This document shows positions 28,859 to 37,490 of a stretch of DNA of 64,000 nt, in pieces. The DNA comes from Methylobacterium longum (GTDB lineage: Bacteria; Pseudomonadota; Alphaproteobacteria; Rhizobiales; Beijerinckiaceae): the NCBI RefSeq assembly GCF_022179385.1, contig NZ_BPQS01000005.1, forward strand, positions 186,001-250,000. Direction: 5' to 3'. How positions within the stretch are numbered: the first letter of the stretch is position 1; every line of letters starts with the position of its first letter. The translations under genes and the position numbers were made by a program. The notes below the pieces were generated by a model. That model searched no databases and was not told where the DNA came from. It saw only the letters and a program-made list of their open reading frames with translations.

Positions 28859-29701
28859 TCAGCGCTCCGCCGCGGCCGCGGCGAAGCGTATCAGAGCGGC
28901 GATCTCGGCCGCGCCGGCCTCGCCGGCGAGGCGCCGGTAGAGGTCGGCATAGCCGGCGAAAACCTGCCGCCCGGCCGCGTCGGGCCCGAGGAAGCCGGCG
29001 ATCTCCTCCATCTCGGGCGCCCAGCGATGGGCCTTCGGCGCCATGTCGGGCAGGCCCGTGGCGAAGCGGGCGAGGAGGGCGGGCTCGTTCTCGGCGAGTT
29101 CGGCGCGCAGCGCCTCGCCGGCACCCGCGCGATCGGCGGCGAGGATCATGAGCGCGGCGAGCGCCGTCAGGCCCTTGTTGAGGCCGGCATAGCCCATCTT
29201 GAGGCTTGAGGCCGCACCGACGCCCCCGGGACAGACGCGCAGGTCGAGGCCGAGGTCGCGCAGCACCAGCGCCGGGGCGGTCTCGGGACCCGAGACGTAG
29301 ACGCGCGGTCCTCCGGCGCCGGGCTTCGGCGGCAGGCCCAGGATCGCGCCGTCGAGGAACGGCGTGCCGGTGGCCGCGACGATCCCGGCGATGCGCCCGA
29401 CCGTCTCCGGGCTGACGGCGTTGGCGTCGATGTAGACCGGCTTCTTCGCGGCAGCCGCGAGGGCGGGCGCGAGGCGGCGGGCGAGCGCCTCCGCGTCGGC
29501 GGGGGGCACGATCGAGAGCACGAGGTCGGCGGCGGCGAGGTCGCCGTCCCCGGCATGCGCCATGCCGGCGGCCTCGGCCCGGGCGCGGCTCGCGGCCCCG
29601 CGCCCGTCCAGGGAGGTCAGCACGCGCGCGCCGTGGCCGGCGAGCCGGGCCCCGATGGCGCTGCCCATGGCGCCCGGGGCGATCACCGCGATGGTGGGCA
29701 C
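28859..29701 (-). CDS. DUF1932 NAD-binding dehydrogenase
   Basis: A 280-aa protein of the 6-phosphogluconate/beta-hydroxyacid dehydrogenase superfamily. The N-terminal Rossmann motif reads IAVIAPGAMGSAIGARLAG, and the C-terminal helical half (SSLKMGYAGLNKGLTALA near 168) is the DUF1932 domain. In this superfamily a Lys in the S-x-x-K-x-x-x-N region is catalytic, and here K168 and N174 are in place. The substrate is unknown. It ends 27 bases after the aspartate aminotransferase gene on the same strand, so the two may be cotranscribed. Confidence 0.85.
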   Translation of the reverse strand: MPTIAVIAPGAMGSAIGARLAGHGARVLTSLDGRGAASRARAEAAGMAHAGDGDLAAADLVLSIVPPADAEALARRLAPALAAAAKKPVYIDANAVSPETVGRIAGIVAATGTPFLDGAILGLPPKPGAGGPRVYVSGPETAPALVLRDLGLDLRVCPGGVGAASSLKMGYAGLNKGLTALAALMILAADRAGAGEALRAELAENEPALLARFATGLPDMAPKAHRWAPEMEEIAGFLGPDAAGRQVFAGYADLYRRLAGEAGAAEIAALIRFAAAAAER

Positions 29702-29728
29702 GGGACGCCTCCGGGGACGATCGGGCCG

Positions 29729-30958
<1,230 letters not shown>

Positions 30959-31120
30959 TCAGGCGCCGCCTCTTCGCGGCGCGGCGGACCCTAGGCCCGG
31001 GACGCTGAGCCGGCAAGGCGGTGCGCGGCACGGAGTGGGGCGGCGCCCCGGGCGCGCAGCGCAGATCTCCCCCGCGCCGGCGCCCTCGCTTTGCGGGCGC
31101 GTCGATACCAGATCTCGCTG

Positions 31121-32143
31121 ATGATTCCGCTCTCCGTTCTCGACCTCTCCTTCGTCGGCGCCGATTCGACCCCGGCCCAGGCGCTGCACGACACCCTGGC
31201 ACTCGCCCGCCACGTCGACGGCCTCGGCTACCGGCGCTACTGGCTCGCCGAGCACCACGCCCTGCCCAACGTGGCGAGCCCGGCCCCCGAGATCATGATC
31301 GGCCAGATCGCCGCCGCAACCCGCAACCTCCGGGTCGGCTCGGGCGGGATCATGCTGCCGAACCACGCGCCGCTGATGGTGGCGGAGCGCTTCCGGGTGC
31401 TGGAGGCCCTGTTCCCCGGCCGGATCGACCTCGGACTCGGGCGCGCGCCCGGCACGGACGGCGTCACCGCGCGGGCGCTGCGCCGCCGGGAGGCGCCGGG
31501 GGCGGGGGGCGACGACTTCCTCGACCGCCTGCAGGAGCTGCTGTTCTGGGACGGCGGTTTCCCGGAGGGGCATCCGTTCGCGCGGATCGAGGCGAGCCCC
31601 GCGGGCGTGCCGCTGCCGCCGATCTTCCTGCTCGGCTCCTCCGATTACAGCGCCCGTCTCGCGGGCGAGATCGGCTGCGGCTTCGGCTTCGCGCAGCACT
31701 TCTCCGGCATGCCGGCCGAGGCGCCGATGCTCGACTACCGGAATCTCTTCCGGCCGACCCGGCTCGGCAGCAAGCCCCACGCGATCCTGGCGGTCGCGGC
31801 GATCTGTGCCGCCACGGATGCCGAGGCCGAGCGGCTGGCATCCAGCGCGCGCCTCGCGACCCTGCGGCGGGAGCGGGGCGAGTACCGGCCGCTGCCGAGC
31901 CTCGCCGAGGCGCTCGCCTACCCGTATGCCGACGGGGAGCGCCTGCAGATCGAGCGCGGCCGCGACCGCCTGCACGTGGGCGGCCCCGAGACTCTCCGGG
32001 CCCGGCTCGCCGACATGGTCGCGCGCACCCAGGCCGACGAGCTGATGATCGTCTCGGCCATCCCCGATCAGGCCGCCCGGCACGAATCCTACGCGCTGCT
32101 GGCGCAGGCCTGGGGGCTCGGCGCCACCTCACAGGCGGCCTGA
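31121..32143 (+). CDS. LLM class flavin-dependent oxidoreductase
   Basis: A 340-aa luciferase-like TIM-barrel protein using reduced flavin. The MsnO8 subgroup start LSVLDLSFVGADSTPAQAL is present, then YWLAEHHALPNVASPAPEIM near 40 with the conserved EHH, and RIDLGLGRAPGTDG near 108. These enzymes are FMN- or F420-linked monooxygenases; substrate unknown. The ATG at 31121 is chosen because it begins the conserved LSVLD strand; a TTG ten codons upstream is possible, and neither has a clear ribosome site. It is followed by the FAH-family gene on the same strand with a 106-base gap. Confidence 0.88.
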   Translation: MIPLSVLDLSFVGADSTPAQALHDTLALARHVDGLGYRRYWLAEHHALPNVASPAPEIMIGQIAAATRNLRVGSGGIMLPNHAPLMVAERFRVLEALFPGRIDLGLGRAPGTDGVTARALRRREAPGAGGDDFLDRLQELLFWDGGFPEGHPFARIEASPAGVPLPPIFLLGSSDYSARLAGEIGCGFGFAQHFSGMPAEAPMLDYRNLFRPTRLGSKPHAILAVAAICAATDAEAERLASSARLATLRRERGEYRPLPSLAEALAYPYADGERLQIERGRDRLHVGGPETLRARLADMVARTQADELMIVSAIPDQAARHESYALLAQAWGLGATSQAA

Positions 32144-32249
32144 CCCGTCACACGCCGCCCCCGGCAGGCCCTGGCGACGCGGCCAGGGTCCGTGCAGGCT
32201 CCCCCCGGATCGCGCCCGCGCCAGACGGGCCGGCCGGAGGAGAGGCAGC

Positions 32250-33281
32250 ATGGGCAACCGACGCGAATTCCTGACCGCTACGGCCGCGGGCCTCGCCGCG
32301 GCGGCAACGCCCGTCCGGGCGGCCGACGAGCGGACGACGGCGCCCGGGCCCGGCAAGCCGGGCGCGCCCGCGCCCTTCGGCATGCCCCGGGACATGACCC
32401 TCATCAACATGCGCCGCGGCGACGGCTACACCTTGGGCGTGAAGATGAAGGATGGCGTGCTCGACGTCGCGGCCGCCGGCAGCGGGCTCGGGATGCCAGC
32501 CCCGACCGACATGGACGACCTGCTCCAGAACGGGCGCGGCCCGGCGCTGCGGGCGCTGATCGACGCGGTCGAGGCCGCCCCCGACGGGCGCTTCCTGCTG
32601 GCGGAGCCGGGCATCGCCTACGGGCCGGTGGTCACGCGGCCCGAGAAGATCATCATGATGGGCTTCAACTACCGCCACCACGCGGAGGAGACCGGCACGC
32701 CGATCCCCAAGGACCCGCCGCTGTTCAACAAGTACAACAACGCCCTGAACCACCACGGGGGCACGATCACGCTGCCGACCCAGGCCGCGCGGGAATTCGA
32801 TTACGAGACCGAGCTGGTGATGGTGTTCGGCCGGGAATGCCGGAACGTCTCCGAGGCGGACGCCCTCGACTACGTGGCCGGCTACTGCACGGGCAACGAT
32901 TTCAGCGCCCGGGATCTTCAGACTCTGACCTCGCAGTTCATGATCGGCAAGACCTCCGACGGGTTCGCCCCGCTCGGTCCCTACCTCGTCACTTCCGACC
33001 GGGTGAAGGACCCGAATGACCTGACGCTCAAGACTCTGGTGAACGGCCAGGTGCGGCAGGACTGGAACACCAGCGACATGATCTTCAATTGCCGCCAGCT
33101 GATCAGCTTCGCGTCGAAGGTCATGACGATCAAGCCGGGCGACATCTTCTACACCGGCACGCCGCAGGGCGTGATCTTCGGGGAGAAGATCCCGCGCCAG
33201 GATCGGGCGTGGCTGAAGCCGGGCGACGAAGTGGTCTCGGAACTCGAAGGGCTCGGGGCGCTGCGCTTCAAGCTGGTCTGA
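32250..33281 (+). CDS. Tat-signal fumarylacetoacetate hydrolase family protein
   Basis: A 343-aa protein whose first 25 residues are a twin-arginine signal (NRREFLTATAAGLAAAATPV), followed by a full FAH domain. Metal-ligand motifs are visible: YETELVMVFG near 190, GNDFSARDLQ near 215, and FYTGTPQGVIFG near 300. FAH enzymes cleave C-C bonds or hydrate acylpyruvates and 2-hydroxyhepta-2,4-diene-dioates, normally in the cytosol, so export is unusual. GGAGGAGAGG precedes the ATG. The signal might be only an N-terminal feature of annotation, but the ribosome site supports this start. Substrate unknown. Confidence 0.85.
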   Translation: MGNRREFLTATAAGLAAAATPVRAADERTTAPGPGKPGAPAPFGMPRDMTLINMRRGDGYTLGVKMKDGVLDVAAAGSGLGMPAPTDMDDLLQNGRGPALRALIDAVEAAPDGRFLLAEPGIAYGPVVTRPEKIIMMGFNYRHHAEETGTPIPKDPPLFNKYNNALNHHGGTITLPTQAAREFDYETELVMVFGRECRNVSEADALDYVAGYCTGNDFSARDLQTLTSQFMIGKTSDGFAPLGPYLVTSDRVKDPNDLTLKTLVNGQVRQDWNTSDMIFNCRQLISFASKVMTIKPGDIFYTGTPQGVIFGEKIPRQDRAWLKPGDEVVSELEGLGALRFKLV

Positions 33282-33352
33282 TCGGGCGCGGTGCCGAGAC
33301 GGCTCGCCGCGTCGTCGCGAGCGCAGCGACGCCATCCGGATCGTGGGCGGAT

Positions 33353-33374
33353 CCCCCTCCCGTGCAGGAGGGGG
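33353..33374. terminator. Bidirectional hairpin between FAH gene and cysN
   Basis: A perfect 8-bp stem, CCCCCTCC / GGAGGGGG, with a six-base loop, lies between the convergent FAH-family gene and cysN. It could terminate both. The adjoining 33326-33337 carries a motif repeated elsewhere in the window, so it may instead be part of an interspersed palindromic element. Confidence 0.45.
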
Positions 33375-33400
33375 CCGTTCGTTGTGCGCGCCTCTCGGCC

Positions 33401-34816
33401 TCAGCGCCCGAACAGCCGGCCGAGGCGGGCGAGGAGACCGCCTCCGTCGGCGGCCTTCGCCGCGCCGGGCATCGCCGCGCCGGGCGTCGCCGCCGTCGCC
33501 TTCGGGGCCTGGACCAGCCCGAGGGCCGCCGTGTCGGTGGTCTCGCGGTCGATCAGGATCAGGCTGCCGGTCTCGCGGTTCTCCGCGTAGGCGTCGACCG
33601 CCACCGGCCGGTCGAGGCGCAGGGACACGTCGGCGATGTCGTTGGCCGACAGGCGCTCGGCCGGGCCGGGCTTGCCGGTCTCGGGGTCGATGCGCGAGAC
33701 GATCCGCTCCACGGTCGCGGTGACCGTGGCGGTGCCGATCTTGGCGAACAGGCTGGCCCCCGGGCTCAGATCGGTCTCGGCCGCCCAGAACAGGCGGGCG
33801 TCCAGGGTCTCGGTGACCCGCATCGGCGCGTCGGTGGCGACGATCACCTGCCCGCGGGATGCGTCGATCTGGTCGGCCAGCACCAGGGTCACCGACTCAT
33901 CCTCGCCGGCCTCGGGCAGGTCGCCGTCGGCGGTGTGGATCCGCGCCACCGTGGAGGTCCGACCCGAGGGCTGGACCGTCACCGAATCGCCCGGGCGCAC
34001 CCGGCCGCTGGCGATCCGGCCGCTGTAGCCGCGGAACTCGGAATTCGGACGGTTGACCCACTGCACCGCCATGCGGAACGGCGCGTTCAGCGCCTCCGCG
34101 TGGACCGGGACGGTCTCCAGATAGGTCAGCAGCGGGCCGCCCGTGTACCAGGGCGCCGCGACACCCGCGTCCACGACGTTGTCCCCGTTCTTGGCCGAGA
34201 GCGGGATCGCCTTGACCTCGGAGAACTTGAGATCCCGGGCAAAGTCCGAGAAACCCGCCACGATGCCGTCGAAGGTGCCCTGCGCCCATCCGGCGAGGTC
34301 CATCTTGTTCACCGCCAGCACCACCCGGCGGATCCCGAGATTGGAGACCAGCAGCGCGTGGCGCCGGGTCTGGCGGGTCAGGCCCTGGCGGGCATCGACC
34401 AGGATCACCGCCACGTCCGCCGTCGAGGCGCCGGTGGCCATGTTGCGGGTGTACTGCTCGTGGCCGGGCGTGTCGGCCACGATGAAGGAGCGCTTGTCGG
34501 TGGAGAAGAACCGGTAGGCGACGTCGATGGTGATGCCCTGCTCGCGCTCGGCCTGGAGACCGTCCACCAGCAGCGCGAGATCCACCTCCTGCCCCTGCGT
34601 CCCGTGCTTGCGGGAATCCCGCTGGAGCGCCGAGATCTGGTCGTCGAAGATCTGCTTGGTGTCGTGCAGGAGCCGCCCGATCAGGGTCGACTTGCCGTCA
34701 TCCACCGAGCCGCAGGCGATGAAGCGCAGCACCGCCTTGCTGCGGTGGGCGGTGAGGAAGGCCGCGTAGCCGGAGGCGCGGTCGGTGAAGGCGGTGGGAG
34801 CCTGGTGGACGGTCAT
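33401..34816 (-). CDS. cysN: Sulfate adenylyltransferase subunit 1 (GTPase)
   Basis: A 471-aa EF-Tu-like GTPase that, with CysD, makes APS from sulfate and ATP. G motifs are seen in order: GSVDDGKSTLIGRLL near residue 36 (P-loop), the switch region ITIDVAYRFF near 94, DTPGHEQYT near 114 and NKMDLAGW near 169. The C-terminus lacks an APS-kinase (CysC) fusion, so this is the short form and not NodQ-like. It overlaps cysD by one base (TAATG) and is last in cysH-cysD-cysN. A Pro/Ala-rich linker (about 440-460) precedes the end. Confidence 0.95.
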   Translation of the reverse strand: MTVHQAPTAFTDRASGYAAFLTAHRSKAVLRFIACGSVDDGKSTLIGRLLHDTKQIFDDQISALQRDSRKHGTQGQEVDLALLVDGLQAEREQGITIDVAYRFFSTDKRSFIVADTPGHEQYTRNMATGASTADVAVILVDARQGLTRQTRRHALLVSNLGIRRVVLAVNKMDLAGWAQGTFDGIVAGFSDFARDLKFSEVKAIPLSAKNGDNVVDAGVAAPWYTGGPLLTYLETVPVHAEALNAPFRMAVQWVNRPNSEFRGYSGRIASGRVRPGDSVTVQPSGRTSTVARIHTADGDLPEAGEDESVTLVLADQIDASRGQVIVATDAPMRVTETLDARLFWAAETDLSPGASLFAKIGTATVTATVERIVSRIDPETGKPGPAERLSANDIADVSLRLDRPVAVDAYAENRETGSLILIDRETTDTAALGLVQAPKATAATPGAAMPGAAKAADGGGLLARLGRLFGR

Positions 34817-35778
34817 TAGAAGTAGCCCTCCTGCTTCTTGCGCTCCATGGCGCCGGCCCCGTCCTTGTCGATCACCCGGCCCTGCCGCTCCGAGGTGCGG
34901 GCGGCCAGCGTCTCGCCGATAATCTCGGGCAGCGTTGCGGCGTCGCTCTCCACCGCGCCGGTCAGCGGGTAGCAGCCGAGGGTGCGGAAGCGGACGAGGC
35001 GCTGCTGCGGGGTCTCGCCGGGTGCGAGGGGCAGCCGCGCGTCGTCGACCATGATGAGCTGGCCGTCGCGCTCGACGACGGGCCGCTCCTTGGCGAAGTA
35101 GAGCGGCACGATCGGAATGTTTTCCTGCTCGATGTAGAGCCAGATATCGAGCTCGGTCCAGTTCGACAGCGGGAAGACCCGCAGGGACTCGCCGCGCTTC
35201 TTCCGGAGATTGTAGAGGTGCCAGGGCTCGGCGCGCTGGCGCTTCGGGTCCCAGCGGTGCTGCGCGGTGCGCAGGGAGATGATCCGCTCCTTGGCGCGGC
35301 TCGCCTCCTCGTCGCGGCGGGCGCCCCCGAAGGCGGCGTCGAACTTGTGCCGGTCCAGCGCCTGCCGCAGGGCCTGCGTTTTCATCACGTCGGTGTGGAC
35401 CTCGGAGCCGTGGCTCACCGGCCCGACCCCGCGGGCGAGCCCGTCCGGGTTGGTGTGGATCAGGAGGTCGAGGCCGAGTTCCTTCGCGCGGGCGTCGCGG
35501 AAGGCGATCATCTCGCGGAACTTCCAGGTCGTGTCGACGTGGAGCAGCGGGAACGGCAGGCGCCCGGGCGCGAAGGCCTTCAGGGCGAGGTGCAGCAGCA
35601 CCGAGGAATCCTTGCCGATCGAGTAGAGCATCACCGGATTCTCGGTCTCGGCGACCGTCTCCCGGAAGATGTGGATGCTCTCGGCCTCCAGCCGCTTGAG
35701 GTGGCTGAGGCGGTCGGCGGCGGTCTGTGCGCGCATCGTGGCGCTCGGCGGCACGGCGGCGGCGAGGGCGGCGCTCAT
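34816..35778 (-). CDS. cysD: Sulfate adenylyltransferase subunit 2
   Basis: A 320-aa PP-loop ATP pyrophosphatase that adenylates sulfate. The PP-loop [17 protein letters not shown] lies near residue 54, followed by [13 protein letters not shown] and the conserved [16 protein letters not shown] near 152. [20 protein letters not shown] near 205 is family-typical. The ATG at 35778 overlaps the cysH stop (ATGA); the frame upstream of it is only the cysH shadow. It is the middle gene of the assimilatory operon. Identity is secure. Confidence 0.96.
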   Translation of the reverse strand: MSAALAAAVPPSATMRAQTAADRLSHLKRLEAESIHIFRETVAETENPVMLYSIGKDSSVLLHLALKAFAPGRLPFPLLHVDTTWKFREMIAFRDARAKELGLDLLIHTNPDGLARGVGPVSHGSEVHTDVMKTQALRQALDRHKFDAAFGGARRDEEASRAKERIISLRTAQHRWDPKRQRAEPWHLYNLRKKRGESLRVFPLSNWTELDIWLYIEQENIPIVPLYFAKERPVVERDGQLIMVDDARLPLAPGETPQQRLVRFRTLGCYPLTGAVESDAATLPEIIGETLAARTSERQGRVIDKDGAGAMERKKQEGYF

Positions 35779-36596
35779 CGGGCGAACTCCGGCTGGCGGG
35801 TCTGAGGCGGGGTGGTCTCGAAGGCGGCGGGCTCCTGGCCCGGCTGCACCGACGCGAGGGGGCGTCCGACGTGCAGGCCGCACTCCTTCTTGTCTTCCTG
35901 CTCCCACCACCAGCGGCCGGCCCGCTCCGGCTCGCCGAGCTTCACCGCGCGGGTGCAGGGGGCGCAGCCGATCGACGGGAAGCCGCGGTCGTGGAGCACG
36001 TTGTAGGGGACGAAGTTGTCGCGCACGAAGGCGTCGATCCGCGCCCGCGACCAGTCGGCCAGCGGGTTCAGCTTGATCAGGCCGCGGCCGGCGTCGAACT
36101 CGGCGAGCGGCGTCTCGGCCCGGTTGGCGGACTGGCCGGCCCGCAGCCCGGTGAGCCAGCCGCTCGCGCCGTCGAGGGCGCGGCCCAGCGGCTCGACCTT
36201 GCGGAAGCCGCAGCAGGCCTGCCGGGCCGCCACCGAGCGCCGGAAGCCGTTGATGCCCGCGTCGCGCACGAACTCCTCCGCGGCCGCACGCTCAGGCGCG
36301 TAGGCGGCGATGCGGATGCCGTAGGCCGATTCGGTCTCGGCCCAGGTGTCGTAGGTCTCGGCGAAGAGGCGGCCGGTATCGAGGGTGACGATCGCGACGC
36401 GGCCCCCGGCGAGCCCCTTGGCGAGACCCGCCATGACCAGCGCGTGGGTGAGCGCCTGATCCTCGACGCCCAGGCTCGTGGTGAAGACGAGCCGGCCGGG
36501 GATCTCGGCGGCGATCAGGTGGAGGCGGCCTGGGAGGTCGAGCCCGGACAGCCGCTCCGCGAGGGCTTCAGCTGTCTGTCGGTCCGGACGGGTCAT
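35775..36596 (-). CDS. cysH: APS/PAPS reductase (thioredoxin-dependent)
   Basis: A 273-aa reductase making sulfite from adenylylsulfate. The cysteine pattern [11 protein letters not shown] near residue 137 together with [13 protein letters not shown] near 215 is the CC...CxxC motif that ligates a [4Fe-4S] cluster in APS reductases; PAPS-specific enzymes lack it. The catalytic cysteine is in the C-terminal [17 protein letters not shown] [15 protein letters not shown] is the PP-loop equivalent. This predicts APS, not PAPS, as substrate, consistent with the absence of cysC here. First gene of the operon; ATG 36596 chosen after the promoter region with inverted repeat. Confidence 0.93.
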   Translation of the reverse strand: MTRPDRQTAEALAERLSGLDLPGRLHLIAAEIPGRLVFTTSLGVEDQALTHALVMAGLAKGLAGGRVAIVTLDTGRLFAETYDTWAETESAYGIRIAAYAPERAAAEEFVRDAGINGFRRSVAARQACCGFRKVEPLGRALDGASGWLTGLRAGQSANRAETPLAEFDAGRGLIKLNPLADWSRARIDAFVRDNFVPYNVLHDRGFPSIGCAPCTRAVKLGEPERAGRWWWEQEDKKECGLHVGRPLASVQPGQEPAAFETTPPQTRQPEFAR

Positions 36597-36670
36597 CGCG
36601 ACATGTCTCGGGATTGGCGTGATGGAAAGGGCACGGCCTGCGCGGCACCCTGTTGTCGAACCGTCGAAAT

Positions 36671-36686
36671 GTTCGCTATACCGAAC
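36671..36686. promoter_or_regulatory. Inverted repeat before cysH (GTTC-N8-GAAC)
   Basis: GTTCG CTATAC CGAAC is a 16-bp perfect dyad in the cysH/Lrp intergenic region. On the minus strand a possible -35 TTGACT (36694-36689) puts it in the cysH promoter spacer. The same GTTC-N8-GAAC architecture occurs before cysJ at 37429, which makes it a candidate shared operator, perhaps for the adjacent Lrp-type regulator. Confidence 0.55.
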
Positions 36687-36776
36687 GAAGTCAAGGCGCT
36701 TCGACGGGCGAGTCGACCCAGGACCGGGACCGGACGTGCGGTTGCACACGGCGGACGGCGAGGGCAGACGGCCTGT

Positions 36777-36791
36777 AGAATAAAAAATTCT
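36777..36791. promoter_or_regulatory. AT-rich palindrome before the Lrp gene
   Basis: AGAAT AAAAA ATTCT, a 15-bp dyad, stands out in otherwise GC-rich DNA 73 bases before the Lrp-type start. Lrp-family proteins bind AT-rich dyads of about this size with flexible centres, so it may be an autoregulatory site. TAGAAT (36776-36781) is also an acceptable -10 hexamer. Confidence 0.5.
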
Positions 36792-36863
36792 TCTCACTTT
36801 TGTCGTACGCCATTCTTATCGCCCCCGCGCCGACCCGCACGGGGGAAGCCAACGGAGACAGCT

Positions 36864-37379
36864 TTGGACGCGATCGATCTGAAGATTCTCGCCCTGCTGC
36901 AGACCGACGCGACGCTCTCCATCGCGGCGATCGGCGAGCGGGTCGGCCTGTCGCAAACCCCCTGCTGGAAGCGCATCCAGAAGCTGGAGGCCGACGGCGT
37001 GATCGACCGGCGGGTCGCGGTGCTCGATCCGGTCAAGCTCGGCCTCGGGTTGACCGTGTTCGTCTCCATCGAGACAGCGGATCACTCGCAGGAATGGCTG
37101 CAGCGCTTTGCCGCGACAGTCTCGGCGATGCCGGAGGTCTTGGAGTTCTACCGGATGGCGGGCGACGTGGATTATATGCTGCGGGTCGTCGTCGCCGACA
37201 TGCAGGCGTATGACAGCTTCTACAAGCACCTCATCGCGGTTCTGCCCCTGAAGAACGTCACGTCGCGGTTCGCCATGGAGAAGGTGAAGTCCACCACCGC
37301 CCTGCCGCTGCCGGCGCCGCCCAAGAACGGGCGGCACCTGCCGGGCACGGGTCCGGTCCTCGCCGTGGTAGGGGAATAA
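36864..37379 (+). CDS. Lrp/AsnC-family transcriptional regulator
   Basis: A 171-aa regulator beginning LDAIDLKILALLQTDATLSI with the classic Lrp winged-helix pattern, helix-turn-helix VGLSQTPCWKRIQKLEADGV near residue 28 and the RAM/AsnC ligand domain from VFVSIETADHSQEWLQ onward. I start at TTG 36864, six bases after GGAG; no in-frame ATG is available before the HTH. The family senses amino acids; its position between cysH-D-N and cysJ-I suggests control of sulfur assimilation, a job done by LysR-type CysB in enterobacteria. The C-terminal 25 residues are Pro-rich and not typical of the domain. Confidence 0.88.
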   Translation: MDAIDLKILALLQTDATLSIAAIGERVGLSQTPCWKRIQKLEADGVIDRRVAVLDPVKLGLGLTVFVSIETADHSQEWLQRFAATVSAMPEVLEFYRMAGDVDYMLRVVVADMQAYDSFYKHLIAVLPLKNVTSRFAMEKVKSTTALPLPAPPKNGRHLPGTGPVLAVVGE

Positions 37380-37385
37380 TATTCC
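37373..37385. promoter_or_regulatory. AT-rich palindrome overlapping the Lrp stop codon
   Basis: GGAATA A TATTCC is a 13-bp dyad with a GAAT...ATTC core like the site at 36777 but with a shorter centre. It lies about 106 bases before cysJ. It may be a second Lrp-type site or part of a weak stem in the Lrp mRNA 3' end. Confidence 0.4.
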
Positions 37386-37427
37386 TTTCTTTCGCAGCGC
37401 AACGAATGCGATGTCCTAATCTCCGCC

Positions 37428-37445
37428 CGTTCTGCAAAAAGAACG
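37428..37445. promoter_or_regulatory. Inverted repeat before cysJ (GTTC-N8-GAAC)
   Basis: CGTTCT GCAAAA AGAACG is an 18-bp perfect dyad containing GTTC-N8-GAAC, identical in layout to the element before cysH. It ends nine bases before a consensus -35, an activator-type position. Confidence 0.6.
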
Positions 37446-37453
37446 TTTCTCGA

Positions 37454-37482
37454 TTGACACCGGCCGCGTAGGCCACGACATG
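37454..37482 (+). promoter_or_regulatory. cysJ promoter with consensus -35
   Basis: A perfect TTGACA (37454-37459) is followed 17 bases later by a poor -10 (GACATG, 37477-37482), as expected of an activator-dependent promoter. The start would fall near 37489, within a few bases of the cysJ ATG at 37491, suggesting a leaderless or nearly leaderless mRNA; no ribosome site is seen before the ATG. Confidence 0.5.
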
Positions 37483-37490
37483 GTCTCCTG

